A stretch of 64,000 nucleotides of DNA, from the NCBI GenBank assembly GCA_947475525.1, contig CANJMI010000011.1, positions 62,001-126,000 on the forward strand. The letters run 5' to 3'. Positions 35,484-45,529 of the stretch are shown piece after piece. The translations under genes and the position numbers were made by a program. Positions within the stretch are counted from its first letter, which is position 1. The number at the start of each line of letters is the position of its first letter. The DNA is from Polyangiaceae bacterium (GTDB lineage: Bacteria; Myxococcota_A; Polyangia; Polyangiales; Polyangiaceae). Below the pieces are notes generated by a model, which made no database searches, was not told where the DNA came from, and was given only the letters and a program-made list of their open reading frames with translations.

Positions 35484-35511
35484 CGGCGGGCAAGACTCGG
35501 CGGGCAAGACT
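35484..35511. repeat. Two tandem copies of a 14-bp unit in a convergent gap
   Basis: CGGCGGGCAAGACT occurs twice in direct succession and is followed by CGCCG, which can pair with the CGGCG of either copy. It fills part of the 65-bp gap between two convergent lipoprotein genes. A slipped duplication of half a hairpin is the simplest reading. Confidence 0.7.
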
Positions 35512-35529
35512 CGCCGAAAGATCGCGCGG

Positions 35530-36024
35530 CTACCAAGCCTGATCGCGCATCTCTTCGCGGTACTTCTTTTGATAGAGCGAATGGCATTTCTTGCAGGATG
35601 CCTTTGCCGTGTCGAGGTCTCCCGCGCGTGCTTTGTCGGCGCCTTCTTTCGCGATCGCGACCCACTGGTCAAAGCCCGCGACAGGCTTCGAGGCGACGAC
35701 ATCGAGGGCGTTCGCGAGCTCTTTCGCCTCGCCGCTGCCCGCGGCCTTGGCGAGCACGCTCTTCATCCACCCTTGCATCGGACAGGGCTTTTGCCCCTTG
35801 GCACCACACTCATAGGTCTTGCCGAGCATCGTCCCGGCCTCCGACTCACTGCCCGTCAAGGCACTGCCCGTCAAGGCACTGCCCGTCAGGGCACTGCCCA
35901 CTAGAACGGCCGCGGCCTGCGTGTCCACGGCGAGCTCCTCGTGCGTCCCCGCATCGGCCGACTTGCTTTTGCATGCGACGAGCGCCGCGAACGCGACGCC
36001 AACGAACAAGATTGAGCGCTTCAT
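35530..36024 (-). CDS. Lipoprotein with single CxxCH haem motif, cytochrome c-like
   Basis: The 164-residue product has a short signal peptide with lipobox LVAC (Cys18), a linker with three GSALT repeats, and a helical domain ending with CKKCHSLYQKKYR. The CxxCH motif (Cys144, Cys147, His148) sits near the C-terminus, as in class II cytochrome c (c-prime or c556) four-helix bundles, which would place a covalently bound haem in the periplasm. The Cys pair in YECGAKGQKPC is extra. An electron-transfer or sensor role is an inference from the motif alone; no oxidase or reductase genes are adjacent. It is divergent from the thymidine phosphorylase gene. Confidence 0.65.
   Translation of the reverse strand: MKRSILFVGVAFAALVACKSKSADAGTHEELAVDTQAAAVLVGSALTGSALTGSALTGSESEAGTMLGKTYECGAKGQKPCPMQGWMKSVLAKAAGSGEAKELANALDVVASKPVAGFDQWVAIAKEGADKARAGDLDTAKASCKKCHSLYQKKYREEMRDQAW
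35847..35899. repeat. Three-and-a-half tandem copies of a 15-bp unit
   Basis: The unit cactgcccgtcaagg repeats three times (third copy with one change) followed by a partial copy. It encodes GSALT pentapeptides in the linker of the haem-motif lipoprotein on the minus strand and is frame-neutral. Confidence 0.9.
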
Positions 36025-36127
36025 AAGCCGGAACCATAGGATGACCGACCGAGGTGCGCAATGTCGAGTCAGGATTCCGACGCGGCGACGTCACGTTCTC
36101 TTGGAGGGCGGGGCGGGGATCGGCAGA

Positions 36128-37438
<1,311 letters not shown>

Positions 37439-37455
37439 ACCTTTGGTCGGCGTAA

Positions 37456-38157
37456 CTATTTCAGGTTGGCGAGCTTCCACAGTCCGCGCTCCCGCACGAA
37501 CGAGACCGTGCCGCCGGCCCCATAGGTCATGGCTGCTCGGTCTTGGGTCTCCTCGATCGAGGCTGTCGGGGCAGCGGCCTTGATCGCCTGAACAATCGCG
37601 TCGATTTGCTCTTTCTGCGGGCCTGTCCACGCGGCTTTGAGCTGCTCGGCGGTGAGCGGCTCGCTGCTGCCAGACCACCCTTCGGCGCGACCTTCGCGCT
37701 CCTCGTCTGGCACGTACCGTAAAATGACCTCGAAGCGCTGTCGGTCGAAGGCACGCAAAAAACCGAGGAGCGCCTGTCTTGGCGAGTTCTGTCCGTAACG
37801 GTCGATGGCCGCGCCGTCGATGGTCCAGACGCCGTTCTCGAACACGAGCTCGAGCTCCTCGCCGGTGGGGGAATGGACGAGTGCGGTGACGACCGGCGGG
37901 CTTGTGGGGCGCGCGAGGGACCGCGCGATCTCGCGCACATCGTCTGGATTTTCGCGCAAAGTACGGGAAAACGCTTCGAGCGAGAGCGTCCGCTTCGCCT
38001 CGGCGCTGAGGAGGCGGTAGGCGTCGGTGGCGCGGCCGTCTTCCAGCGCGCGGGCGTAGGCGTGGAGGGTGTCCGCGGGCCCAGTGGGGTCTGCGGCCAT
38101 GGGGCGGCAGGCAGCGAACCCGGCGAGGCCGAGAGCGAACGCGAGGCGCGATTTCAC
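37456..38157 (-). CDS. Lipoprotein with NTF2/DUF4878-like region, unknown function
   Basis: The start is a GTG giving VKSRLAFALGLAGFAAC, a signal peptide with lipobox FAAC; the frame extends to 38397 but that part overlaps lon and has no start signal. The 233-residue product contains DTLHAYARALEDGRATDAYRLL and VWTIDG-like elements that resemble NTF2-like/DUF4878 domains, followed by an ALLGFLRAFDRQRFEVILRYV helix pair and a second similar module ending VSFVRERGLWKLANLK. No catalytic residues can be named. It is divergent from lon with 85 bp between. Confidence 0.6.
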   Translation of the reverse strand: MKSRLAFALGLAGFAACRPMAADPTGPADTLHAYARALEDGRATDAYRLLSAEAKRTLSLEAFSRTLRENPDDVREIARSLARPTSPPVVTALVHSPTGEELELVFENGVWTIDGAAIDRYGQNSPRQALLGFLRAFDRQRFEVILRYVPDEEREGRAEGWSGSSEPLTAEQLKAAWTGPQKEQIDAIVQAIKAAAPTASIEETQDRAAMTYGAGGTVSFVRERGLWKLANLK

Positions 38158-38242
38158 ACACGTGGGCGTAGCACATTGCGCGGCGGGCGCGCGCTGCGAC
38201 GTCCAATGGCCCCGGGGCGGAGCTTGTACTACGCTCCGCGAC

Positions 38243-40690
38243 ATGGGTTTTGGGCCAGACAGCCAGCGAATCGACGCGATGCTGAACGCACTGCCGATCT
38301 TGCCGTTGCGCAACTCGGTCCTTTTTCCGACGTCCGTCGTTCCCATCAATGTGGGGCGTCCGCGAAGCGTGCGGCTCGTCCAGGAGTTGCTCGGCAACGA
38401 GCGTGCGTTCGTGGGCGTGGTCAGCCAGCGCGACTCTGATGTGAACGAGCCGACCTTCGACCAGCTCTATACGGTGGGAACCATCGCGCGGGTCGTGAAG
38501 GTGATCCGCCTCGGTCCGTCGAACTACTCCGTCGTCTTGAACGGGCTCGGCCGCATGGAGGTGCTCGAAGCCATCGCCATGGAGCCGTACATGCGCGCGC
38601 GCGTCCAGCGCGTCGAGGAGCGCCGCGGCAGCGACGTCGAGCTCGAAGCGCTCGGCGCCACTCTGCGTGAGTCGACCCGCGAAGTGTTGAACCTGATGCC
38701 AAACTTGCCGCGCGAGACGGCCGGGATCCTTGACCACGTGCGCGACCCCGCCGCGCTCGCGGATCTGATCGCGGCGAATTTTCCGCCGGCGCAAGCTTCG
38801 GTCACCGACAAACAGAAGGTCCTCGAAGCCTTTGATATCAAGCGCCGCGTGAAGGTGGTGCTCGCGATGGTCGCGCCGCAACTCGAGGTGCTCCGCGTCA
38901 AGAAGGAGATCTCCTCGATGGTCGCGGAGGAGATGTCGCAGGCGCAGCGCGAACAGATGCTGCGTCAGCAGATGTCGTCGATCCGAAAAGCTCTCGGAGA
39001 AGAAGATGAGGACGATGAACTCGAGAAAATCCGACTCAAGCTGCTCGAGGCGCACCCACCGGATGAGGTGCTCGACGTCGCGCGCCGCCAACTCAAGCGA
39101 CTTCGCTCGATGTCGCCTCAGTCGGCCGAAGCGAACGTCGGTCGCAGCTACGTCGAGTGGTTGTCGGAGCTGCCGTGGTCGAAGGCCACAGAAGATGACT
39201 TCGATGTCGCGAAGGTGCGGCGTTGCTTGGACGAGGACCACCACGGACTCGCGAAGGTAAAGACGCGCATCGTCGAGTTCGCGGCGGTGCGTAAGTTGCG
39301 CAAGGATTTGAAGGGGCCGATTTTGCTCTTCGTCGGCCCTCCCGGGGTCGGTAAGACGTCGCTTGGCCGCTCGATTGCGCGGGCAATGGGCCGCGCTTAC
39401 GAGCGTATTTCGCTCGGTGGTGTGCGCGACGAGGCCGAGGTCCGTGGACACCGCCGCACGTACGTCGGCGCGCTGCCGGGGCGCATCATTCGCGCGGTCA
39501 AGAACGCGGGCACGAAGAACCCCGTCATCGTGCTCGACGAGCTCGAAAAGATGGGTTCGGACATGCGAGGGGATCCGTCTTCCGCGCTCCTCGAGGTGCT
39601 CGATCCGGAGCAAAATTCGACGTTCCGCGATCACTACATCGAGGTGCCCTTCGACTTGTCGCAGGTCCTGTTTGTCGCGACGGCCAACTCGCTGCGCGGT
39701 GTGCCGGACCCGCTCCTCGACCGCATGGAGGTCATCGAGGTGCCGGGCTACACCCGCAATGACAAACTCGCGATCGCCCGCGATTACCTGATTCCAAAAC
39801 AGCTTCAGAACCACGGAATTACGAGCGAGCAGCTCGACTTCACGGCCGAAGGCATCCAGACGCTCGTGGACCACTACACGCGTGAAGCCGGCGTCCGCAC
39901 GCTCGAGCGCCAGATCGCGGCGGTCTGCCGCGGTGCTGCGGTGGCGATTGTGGACGGCCGCAAGGACGACCAAGACGCGGCGTTCTACGAGGCGGTCTCG
40001 CCGGAGTACGTCGAGGCGCTCCTTGGAGCGCATCGCTACCACACCGAAGACGCCGAGCGTCAGCTGCGGCCTGGCGTCGCCACGGCGCTTGCGTCGACGG
40101 TGGATGGCGGACAGCTGATGTACGTCGAGGCCAGCAAAATGCCTGGCAAAGGCAACCTGCGGCTGACGGGAAACATGCGCAACGTGATGCAGGAGTCCGC
40201 CGCGACGGCCGTGTCGTACGTTCGCAGCAAGTCCGAGAGCCTCCATCTTCCCCCGGACTGGATGAGCCGCATCGACGTTCACTTGCACATCCCGCAGCAC
40301 GGGGTTCCGAAGGATGGCCCGAGCGCGGGCGTGGCGATGTTCGCCGCCGTGGCCTCCCTCGCGCTCGATTGTCCGCTGCGTGCCGACGTTGCAATGACTG
40401 GCGAAATTTCGCTCCGTGGACGGGTGCTCGAGGTCGAGGATCTGACGCAAAAGCTCCTCGGTGCGCACCGGGCCGGTGTCCGAGAGGTCGTCATCCCCGA
40501 GCGGAATCGCCGCGAGCTCGATGACGTCCCGGCGCTCGTGCGCGAGAGCCTCGTCATCCATCTCGTCAGGTCGGTGGAAGACGTGCTGCCCCTCGTCTTG
40601 CAGCCGCCGAGCGACCACTCCGCTTCGCTACCGCCCGAGCCCGACGGCGACGACGATGGCGATGGCGACGAGCTGCATTCGGCATCGTGA
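38243..40690 (+). CDS. lon: Lon protease (LonA type)
   Basis: The 815-residue protein has the LonA order: N-terminal substrate domain (LPILPLRNSVLFP onward), AAA+ module with Walker A GPPGVGKT at 365-372 and VIVLDELEKM Walker B, and a C-terminal serine protease domain. The catalytic dyad is Ser694 in PKDGPSAG and Lys737 in TQKLLGAHRAG, spaced 43 residues apart as in E. coli Lon. It degrades misfolded and regulatory proteins in the cytosol. The start is ATG 38243; the frame upstream to 38069 overlaps the divergent lipoprotein. The tail is an acidic, unstructured extension (PDGDDDGDGDELHSAS). The next gene starts inside its stop codon (GTGA), a tight coupling unusual for lon. Confidence 0.96.
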   Translation: MGFGPDSQRIDAMLNALPILPLRNSVLFPTSVVPINVGRPRSVRLVQELLGNERAFVGVVSQRDSDVNEPTFDQLYTVGTIARVVKVIRLGPSNYSVVLNGLGRMEVLEAIAMEPYMRARVQRVEERRGSDVELEALGATLRESTREVLNLMPNLPRETAGILDHVRDPAALADLIAANFPPAQASVTDKQKVLEAFDIKRRVKVVLAMVAPQLEVLRVKKEISSMVAEEMSQAQREQMLRQQMSSIRKALGEEDEDDELEKIRLKLLEAHPPDEVLDVARRQLKRLRSMSPQSAEANVGRSYVEWLSELPWSKATEDDFDVAKVRRCLDEDHHGLAKVKTRIVEFAAVRKLRKDLKGPILLFVGPPGVGKTSLGRSIARAMGRAYERISLGGVRDEAEVRGHRRTYVGALPGRIIRAVKNAGTKNPVIVLDELEKMGSDMRGDPSSALLEVLDPEQNSTFRDHYIEVPFDLSQVLFVATANSLRGVPDPLLDRMEVIEVPGYTRNDKLAIARDYLIPKQLQNHGITSEQLDFTAEGIQTLVDHYTREAGVRTLERQIAAVCRGAAVAIVDGRKDDQDAAFYEAVSPEYVEALLGAHRYHTEDAERQLRPGVATALASTVDGGQLMYVEASKMPGKGNLRLTGNMRNVMQESAATAVSYVRSKSESLHLPPDWMSRIDVHLHIPQHGVPKDGPSAGVAMFAAVASLALDCPLRADVAMTGEISLRGRVLEVEDLTQKLLGAHRAGVREVVIPERNRRELDDVPALVRESLVIHLVRSVEDVLPLVLQPPSDHSASLPPEPDGDDDGDGDELHSAS

Positions 40691-42942
40691 GGGTGTGTCG
40701 AGGCGCGATGCCCGTAGGCTTGGGCCTCGTCGCCGCGGTGGTGTTCGCTCTCGGGTGGCTCCCGCCTCTCGCGCGACCGGGGTATGAACTCGCGCTCGCG
40801 ACCGGGCTTATGGCTCCGTCGCTCGTGGCTGTTGCGAGCGGGCTCGAACAACGTACGGCGCCGCGCGCACTGCCCGAGGCGCTGCGTCGAGCGCTCGCGT
40901 TTGGTTGCGTGGCGGCGTTGGCCGCGTGCGCGATGGCCGCGTTTCATGGGGTGCGCACCGGCTTCTGCGAGCCGCGTGAGGGCTTCACGCTGTTCGCGCT
41001 TGGGCCGATGGCCGGCTTGGTCATGGCAAGTGTGTGGGGACTCTTGGCCGTCGAGGTTGTGCGCGCAACTCACGGTGACGCGAGCCGCTCCGCTTGGACG
41101 GTGCTTGCGGCGTTGGCGGGGCCTTTGGGGAGTCTTGTGTGCGGCGTGCTCGCTTTTTACGCGACGCCGATGGTCTTCGCGTACGACCCGTTCGTTGGGT
41201 TTTTCTCGGGGTCGTTCTACGACACCGTGGTCCTGGCCGATGGCCTCTGGACCTACCGCCTCGCTTCCGCCGCCACCTTGGTGTCCGCCGCCGTCCTTGC
41301 GCATCACGTGGAGCGGAAGGCATCCGGCGTTCGCTTCGTGTGGCGCGGACGACCTTTTGAATTCACGCTTGGCGTCGCGGCATTCGCGGTGACGGTTGGA
41401 AGTGTGTGGCAGGGCCCCGCCCTCGGTCATTGGCAGACGGCATCGACCATCGCGCGGGCCCTCGGCGTCACGACGGCCGGTGCCGTGTGTCGCGTGACTC
41501 ACGAACCCGCGCTTGGGGACGAGGCGAAGGTCGTGCTCCGCGAATGCGAGGTCCACGTCCGTGAGCTCTCGCTCTGGCTCGGCATCGAGCACGCGCCACC
41601 GATCGAGGTATTTCTCTTCCGTGATGCCGAGCAGAAACGCGGATTCATGGGGGCCGCGCACACGTCGATCGCGAAGCCCTGGCGTCACGAGATCTACATC
41701 CAAAACGAAGAATTTCCCCACCCGGTCTTGCGGCACGAACTCGCTCACGTGCTCGCCGCCGAGCTCGCGCGCGGGCCGTTTCGAGTAGCGGGGACGCTTG
41801 GCGGCTGGTTGCCCGACCCCGGGCTGATCGAAGGCCTTGCCGAGGCCGCAGCGCTTCGCGACGACGAACTCTCCAGCGACGAATGGGCCGCCGCGATGCG
41901 CACTCTCGGCGTGCTGCCCGCAGCAGGAAAGCTCTTTGGCCTCGGCTTTTTCGGCGGCGCATCCTCCGCGAATTACACCGCCGCGGGCTCGTTCGTCGCG
42001 TACGTGCGTGCCCATCATGGCGCTCCGGCCGTGGCGCGATGGTATCGCGGCGAGCGACTCGAGGAGGTCGTCGGTGCGAGCATCCTCGAACTTGAACGAC
42101 GATGGTGGGAGGAACTCGATGCCGTGCGCCTCACGGACAACGCGTTGGCGGAGGCGCGGCTTCGTTTTGACCACCCCGGCGTTTTCGAGCGCTCGTGTCC
42201 GCATGCCGTGGACCGCATGCTCGGGGAGGCGGGGCCCCGCGAGAGCGGTGATCCCGAGCGGGCGCTCGCCGTGTACCGGGCGGTGCTGGACCTCGACCCC
42301 GGTCACGTTCGCGCCATGTTCGGTATCGCATCGTGTCACGACCGTGCGGGCCGCGAGCGTGAGGCGGCGCAAGAGCTCCGCGGGCTTGCGACGAGTGCAC
42401 TGCTGCCGGAAGCGGCGCGCGCAATGGCCGCCGAAAAGGTCGGCGACCTCGCGCTTCGGGCGGGTGATGTCGACCAGGCGCGGCACTGGTACGACAACGC
42501 AAGCGGGCGGGTCTTTCACGAAGATCGGCTGAGGACCCTCGAGCTGAAGCGTCATTACGCGGCCGATCCGGTGGGGCGAGCTGCGCTCGTCAGCTTGCTC
42601 GTTGGCGCCGACGAAAAAGGACCGAATGGGGTCGAGGCGATGGACCGCATTGGCGAGTGGCGGGCGGGCGCGAAAGGGGATGGCGTCCCCGCGTACTTGG
42701 CCGGACGTCAGCTCGCGAATGCCCACCGCTGGAAGCGCGCTGCGGAGACTCTCGACGACGCGCTCGCGGCTCCGCTTTTGCCTCGCGTCTTGGCCGAGGC
42801 GCTGCGGCTCCGCATCCGCGTCGCCTGCATGGCCGGCGACGGCCCGAAGGCACGGGAACTCGGGCCGCGTTTCGCCGCGAGCGAGGTCGTCTCCCCCGCG
42901 CGGAAACGTTGGGTCGAAACTCTCGTCGCGCGCTGCCAATGA
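40687..42942 (+). CDS. Membrane gluzincin (peptidase MA-like) with TPR-like C-terminus
   Basis: The 751-residue protein starts with six to seven predicted membrane segments (residues ~8-245). A soluble domain follows, carrying HELAH at 350-354 and a downstream LIEGLAE (Glu382/Glu386). This HExxH...E arrangement, with VFLFRDAEQK and a substrate-strand-like HEIYIQN before it, matches the peptidase MA family of zinc gluzincins. Residues ~440-751 are helical TPR-like repeats (ALAVYRAVLDLDPGHVRAMF; ALRAGDVDQARHWYDNA). Start GTG overlaps lon's stop codon (GTGA); ATG 40708 is an alternative. It may be a membrane protease acting in envelope quality control with Lon. That link is inferred from coupling only. 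Confidence 0.7.
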   Translation: MRVCRGAMPVGLGLVAAVVFALGWLPPLARPGYELALATGLMAPSLVAVASGLEQRTAPRALPEALRRALAFGCVAALAACAMAAFHGVRTGFCEPREGFTLFALGPMAGLVMASVWGLLAVEVVRATHGDASRSAWTVLAALAGPLGSLVCGVLAFYATPMVFAYDPFVGFFSGSFYDTVVLADGLWTYRLASAATLVSAAVLAHHVERKASGVRFVWRGRPFEFTLGVAAFAVTVGSVWQGPALGHWQTASTIARALGVTTAGAVCRVTHEPALGDEAKVVLRECEVHVRELSLWLGIEHAPPIEVFLFRDAEQKRGFMGAAHTSIAKPWRHEIYIQNEEFPHPVLRHELAHVLAAELARGPFRVAGTLGGWLPDPGLIEGLAEAAALRDDELSSDEWAAAMRTLGVLPAAGKLFGLGFFGGASSANYTAAGSFVAYVRAHHGAPAVARWYRGERLEEVVGASILELERRWWEELDAVRLTDNALAEARLRFDHPGVFERSCPHAVDRMLGEAGPRESGDPERALAVYRAVLDLDPGHVRAMFGIASCHDRAGREREAAQELRGLATSALLPEAARAMAAEKVGDLALRAGDVDQARHWYDNASGRVFHEDRLRTLELKRHYAADPVGRAALVSLLVGADEKGPNGVEAMDRIGEWRAGAKGDGVPAYLAGRQLANAHRWKRAAETLDDALAAPLLPRVLAEALRLRIRVACMAGDGPKARELGPRFAASEVVSPARKRWVETLVARCQ

Positions 42943-42996
42943 CGCATCTCCGAATGCCCCTTGCGGCGCTCTCGGTTGGGCCCTACGCCTTCGCGA

Positions 42997-43632
42997 ATGG
43001 CAGAGGGAGAGAGCACTTCGGGCAAGCGCTTCGATGCGCCACGGATCGCAATTACGCGCGTTTATACACGGCTCGGTGACGACGGGACCACCGGCCTCGT
43101 CGGCGGACAGCGGGTCAGTAAGCGAGACGCGCGCATCGAGTCGTACGGTACGTTGGACGAGTTGAACGCGTTCGTAGGCGTGGCGCGCGAGTCGCTGCGC
43201 GAGGCGGGCGTCGCTTGCCCGCGTCTGCTCGAGCTCGAGCGGGTGCTCGTCAAGGTTCAACATGAGCTCTTCAACGCAGGCAGCATCCTCGCGACCTTGC
43301 CCGAGGACGTGCACCCGATGCAGGCGCGCATCACCTCGGAGGACGTCGACTCGCTCGAGGTCGAGATGGATCGCTGCAACTCCGAGCTCGCGCCACTCCG
43401 GTCGTTCGTCTTGCCGGGAGGCTCGCGCCTCAACACGGATCTCCACGTCGCGCGAACGGTCTGCCGACGTGCCGAGCGTGCGGCCGTCGCGCTCGCGGAC
43501 GAGGCCGTCGTCTGTCCGCTCGTGGTCGCGTACCTGAACCGCCTGAGCGATGCTTTTTTCGTGTGGAGCCGGTGGGCCTGCCACGTTGCGGGCATACCCG
43601 AGACGCTTTGGGATCCCAACAAGGGTGCGTGA
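42997..43632 (+). CDS. pduO: PduO-type ATP:cob(I)alamin adenosyltransferase
   Basis: The 211-residue protein shows the PduO/CobA-II signature: TRLGDDGTTGLVGGQRVSK (ATP-binding), IESYGTLDELNAFVGVA, a trimer-forming helix set, LPGGSRLNTDLHVARTVCRRAER and VAYLNRLSDAFFVWSR. It adenosylates cob(I)alamin to coenzyme B12 in the cytosol (EC 2.5.1.17). The ATG at 42997 (MAEGES) puts the ATP motif at the normal distance from the N-terminus. No B12-dependent mutase or other cobalamin gene is adjacent. It follows the membrane peptidase gene by 54 bp on the same strand and converges with comM. Confidence 0.93.
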   Translation: MAEGESTSGKRFDAPRIAITRVYTRLGDDGTTGLVGGQRVSKRDARIESYGTLDELNAFVGVARESLREAGVACPRLLELERVLVKVQHELFNAGSILATLPEDVHPMQARITSEDVDSLEVEMDRCNSELAPLRSFVLPGGSRLNTDLHVARTVCRRAERAAVALADEAVVCPLVVAYLNRLSDAFFVWSRWACHVAGIPETLWDPNKGA

Positions 43633-43659
43633 CGCCGCCGCGCCCGGCGACAGAACGCG

Positions 43660-45246
43660 TCATGACGCAAGCTGCACCGCATCGGCGTCGCGATCGAGGG
43701 CGCGGGCTGCGATAGCTTCGGCCACGTCCTCCGTGCGCACCTGGTCATCACCGCGAAGATCCGCGAGCGTCCGAGAGACACGCCGAATGCGCACGTAAGC
43801 GCGGGCACTCAATCCCATTCGGCTCATCGCCCGCTCGATCAGCCGCTTCGAGGCCGCACACAGCGAAGCTACGCGGTCGAGGTCGATTCCCGAAAGCTCG
43901 CCGTTGTAGGGTGTGGATGTCGCGCGTTCCACGAAGCGCGCCCGCTGTCTCTCGCGGGCAGCACTCACTCGCTGTCGGATCGCTGCGGAGGACTCTCCGA
44001 GTGTCTCGCCGGCGAGGTCATCGAGCGAGACAGGTGCGAGTCCAACGTGAAGATCGATGCGGTCGAGGATGGGACCGCTCAGGCGGGAGCGGTAGCGCGC
44101 TACCTTCTCGGCGGTGCACCGGCAGGCGCGCACGCCGGTCGTCCCGTGGTAGCCGCACGGGCAGGGGTTTACGGCGGCGACGAACAGCGGGCGCGAGGGA
44201 AAAGTTGCCGAGTAGCGGGCCCGCGCGATTGTCACCCGACCCTCTTCTAGCGGTTGGCGCATTCCGTCGATGACGTGCCGTTGAAATTCGAGCAATTCAT
44301 CGAGAAATAAACAACCATGGTGGGCGAGTGTCATCTCGCCGGGGCGCACGGTGCTCCCGCCGCCCAAGAGCGCGGCCGCACTCACAGTGTGGTGTGGCGC
44401 ACGGAACGGTCTCTGCTCGACGAGCCCGTGCGAGGCCGAGAGAAGCCCCGCTACCGAGTGGATGGCCGTCACTTCGAGCGCCTCGTCTTCGGTCATTGGC
44501 GGAAGAATCGACGGCAGCCGGCGCGCCAGCATCGTCTTGCCTGTGCCTGGTGGCCCGATCATCAACACATTGTGGTGACCCGCCGCGGCAACTTCGAGAG
44601 CACGTCGCGCCGCGAACTGTCCGCGAACTTCGGCGAAGTCCGCGGCGTCGGGGAGCGTCACACTCGCTTCGCGGGGGACGTCTTTTGCGTCGGGGAGCGT
44701 CTTGCCGCGAAAGTGCCCCGCGACCTCGAGGATGTGCTCCGCGACGTGGACCCGAAGTCCCGCAATCGACCGGGCTTCGGCCGCATTGGCGCGCGGCACG
44801 ATGGCGCTCTTCCGTCGCTCACTCCCACGCCCGAGCAACGCGGGCAACACTCCGCGAACGCCGCTCACCTCGCCGCTTATCGAGAGCTCCCCGAGCATAA
44901 TGACGCCTTCGAGCGCCTCTTTCGGAATAACGCCGAGTGCGCCGAGCACGGCACACGCGATGGCGACGTCAAAAGCGCTGCCGCTCTTTTTTAGATCGGC
45001 TGGCGCGAGGTTTACCGTGACGGCGTGTTCGTTCAGCTCGATGCCGAGATGCCGAAGCGCCGCCCGAACGCGCGTGCGACTCTCCCGCACGCAGGCCTCA
45101 GGCAGTCCGACGATGTTGAAGCAAGGTAAGCCGCGCGCGCAGTCGACTTCGACGCGCACCACGCTCGCGTCGAGGCCATTGAGCGCAACGGTCAGCGCGG
45201 CGGCTTGCCGCAACATGGAGTTATCGGTCATTGTGCCCGCAGCCAT
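43660..45246 (-). CDS. comM: ComM/YifB-type Mg-chelatase-like AAA+ helicase
   Basis: The 528-residue protein has the ChlI N-terminal domain (VRVEVDCARGLPCFNIVGLP), an AAA+ module with Walker A IGPPGTGKTML and CLFLDELLEF Walker B, a zinc-ribbon-like NPCPCGYHG...CRCT segment and the C-terminal Mg-chelatase domain. In naturally competent bacteria ComM is a hexameric branch-migration helicase that helps integrate transforming DNA, but the family is present in many non-competent species. The start at 45246 has GGAG about 7 nt upstream; ATGs at 45231 and 45216 are alternatives. The longer frame from 45372 adds no recognisable segment. Convergent with pduO. Confidence 0.9.
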   Translation of the reverse strand: MAAGTMTDNSMLRQAAALTVALNGLDASVVRVEVDCARGLPCFNIVGLPEACVRESRTRVRAALRHLGIELNEHAVTVNLAPADLKKSGSAFDVAIACAVLGALGVIPKEALEGVIMLGELSISGEVSGVRGVLPALLGRGSERRKSAIVPRANAAEARSIAGLRVHVAEHILEVAGHFRGKTLPDAKDVPREASVTLPDAADFAEVRGQFAARRALEVAAAGHHNVLMIGPPGTGKTMLARRLPSILPPMTEDEALEVTAIHSVAGLLSASHGLVEQRPFRAPHHTVSAAALLGGGSTVRPGEMTLAHHGCLFLDELLEFQRHVIDGMRQPLEEGRVTIARARYSATFPSRPLFVAAVNPCPCGYHGTTGVRACRCTAEKVARYRSRLSGPILDRIDLHVGLAPVSLDDLAGETLGESSAAIRQRVSAARERQRARFVERATSTPYNGELSGIDLDRVASLCAASKRLIERAMSRMGLSARAYVRIRRVSRTLADLRGDDQVRTEDVAEAIAARALDRDADAVQLAS

Positions 45247-45529
45247 TGCGAGCTCCGTGCCAGCTCCAAAGCCGCGAAACCACGCGAGAGCGCAACGTCC
45301 GCACGTGGCGGCCGTTAACGGTGCCCTGGCGGTCCGCCACCCTCCGCCACCCTCCGCGCCGTCACGCGTCACCCGTCAGACGACCGGCATCACTCGATTC
45401 GCTTCGCGGGCTCCGGTCCCACAACTCATGGTGTTTTAGGCCTGCCCAAGCGAGCGTAAGTTCCTTCACCAGTGTATTCGGGACCTGCCGAGGTTGCGGT
45501 GATTGCGCTGGGCCAGTAGCCTTTTTCAA

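Noticed and set aside
40279-43584. A 1101-residue minus-strand open frame opposite the gluzincin and pduO genes
   Set aside because: Shadow of real genes on the plus strand; no motif, composition dominated by Arg and His.
43657-43668. GCGTCATGACGC palindrome at the comM stop
   Set aside because: A 12-bp palindrome with no loop, overlapping coding sequence; not a terminator and likely chance.
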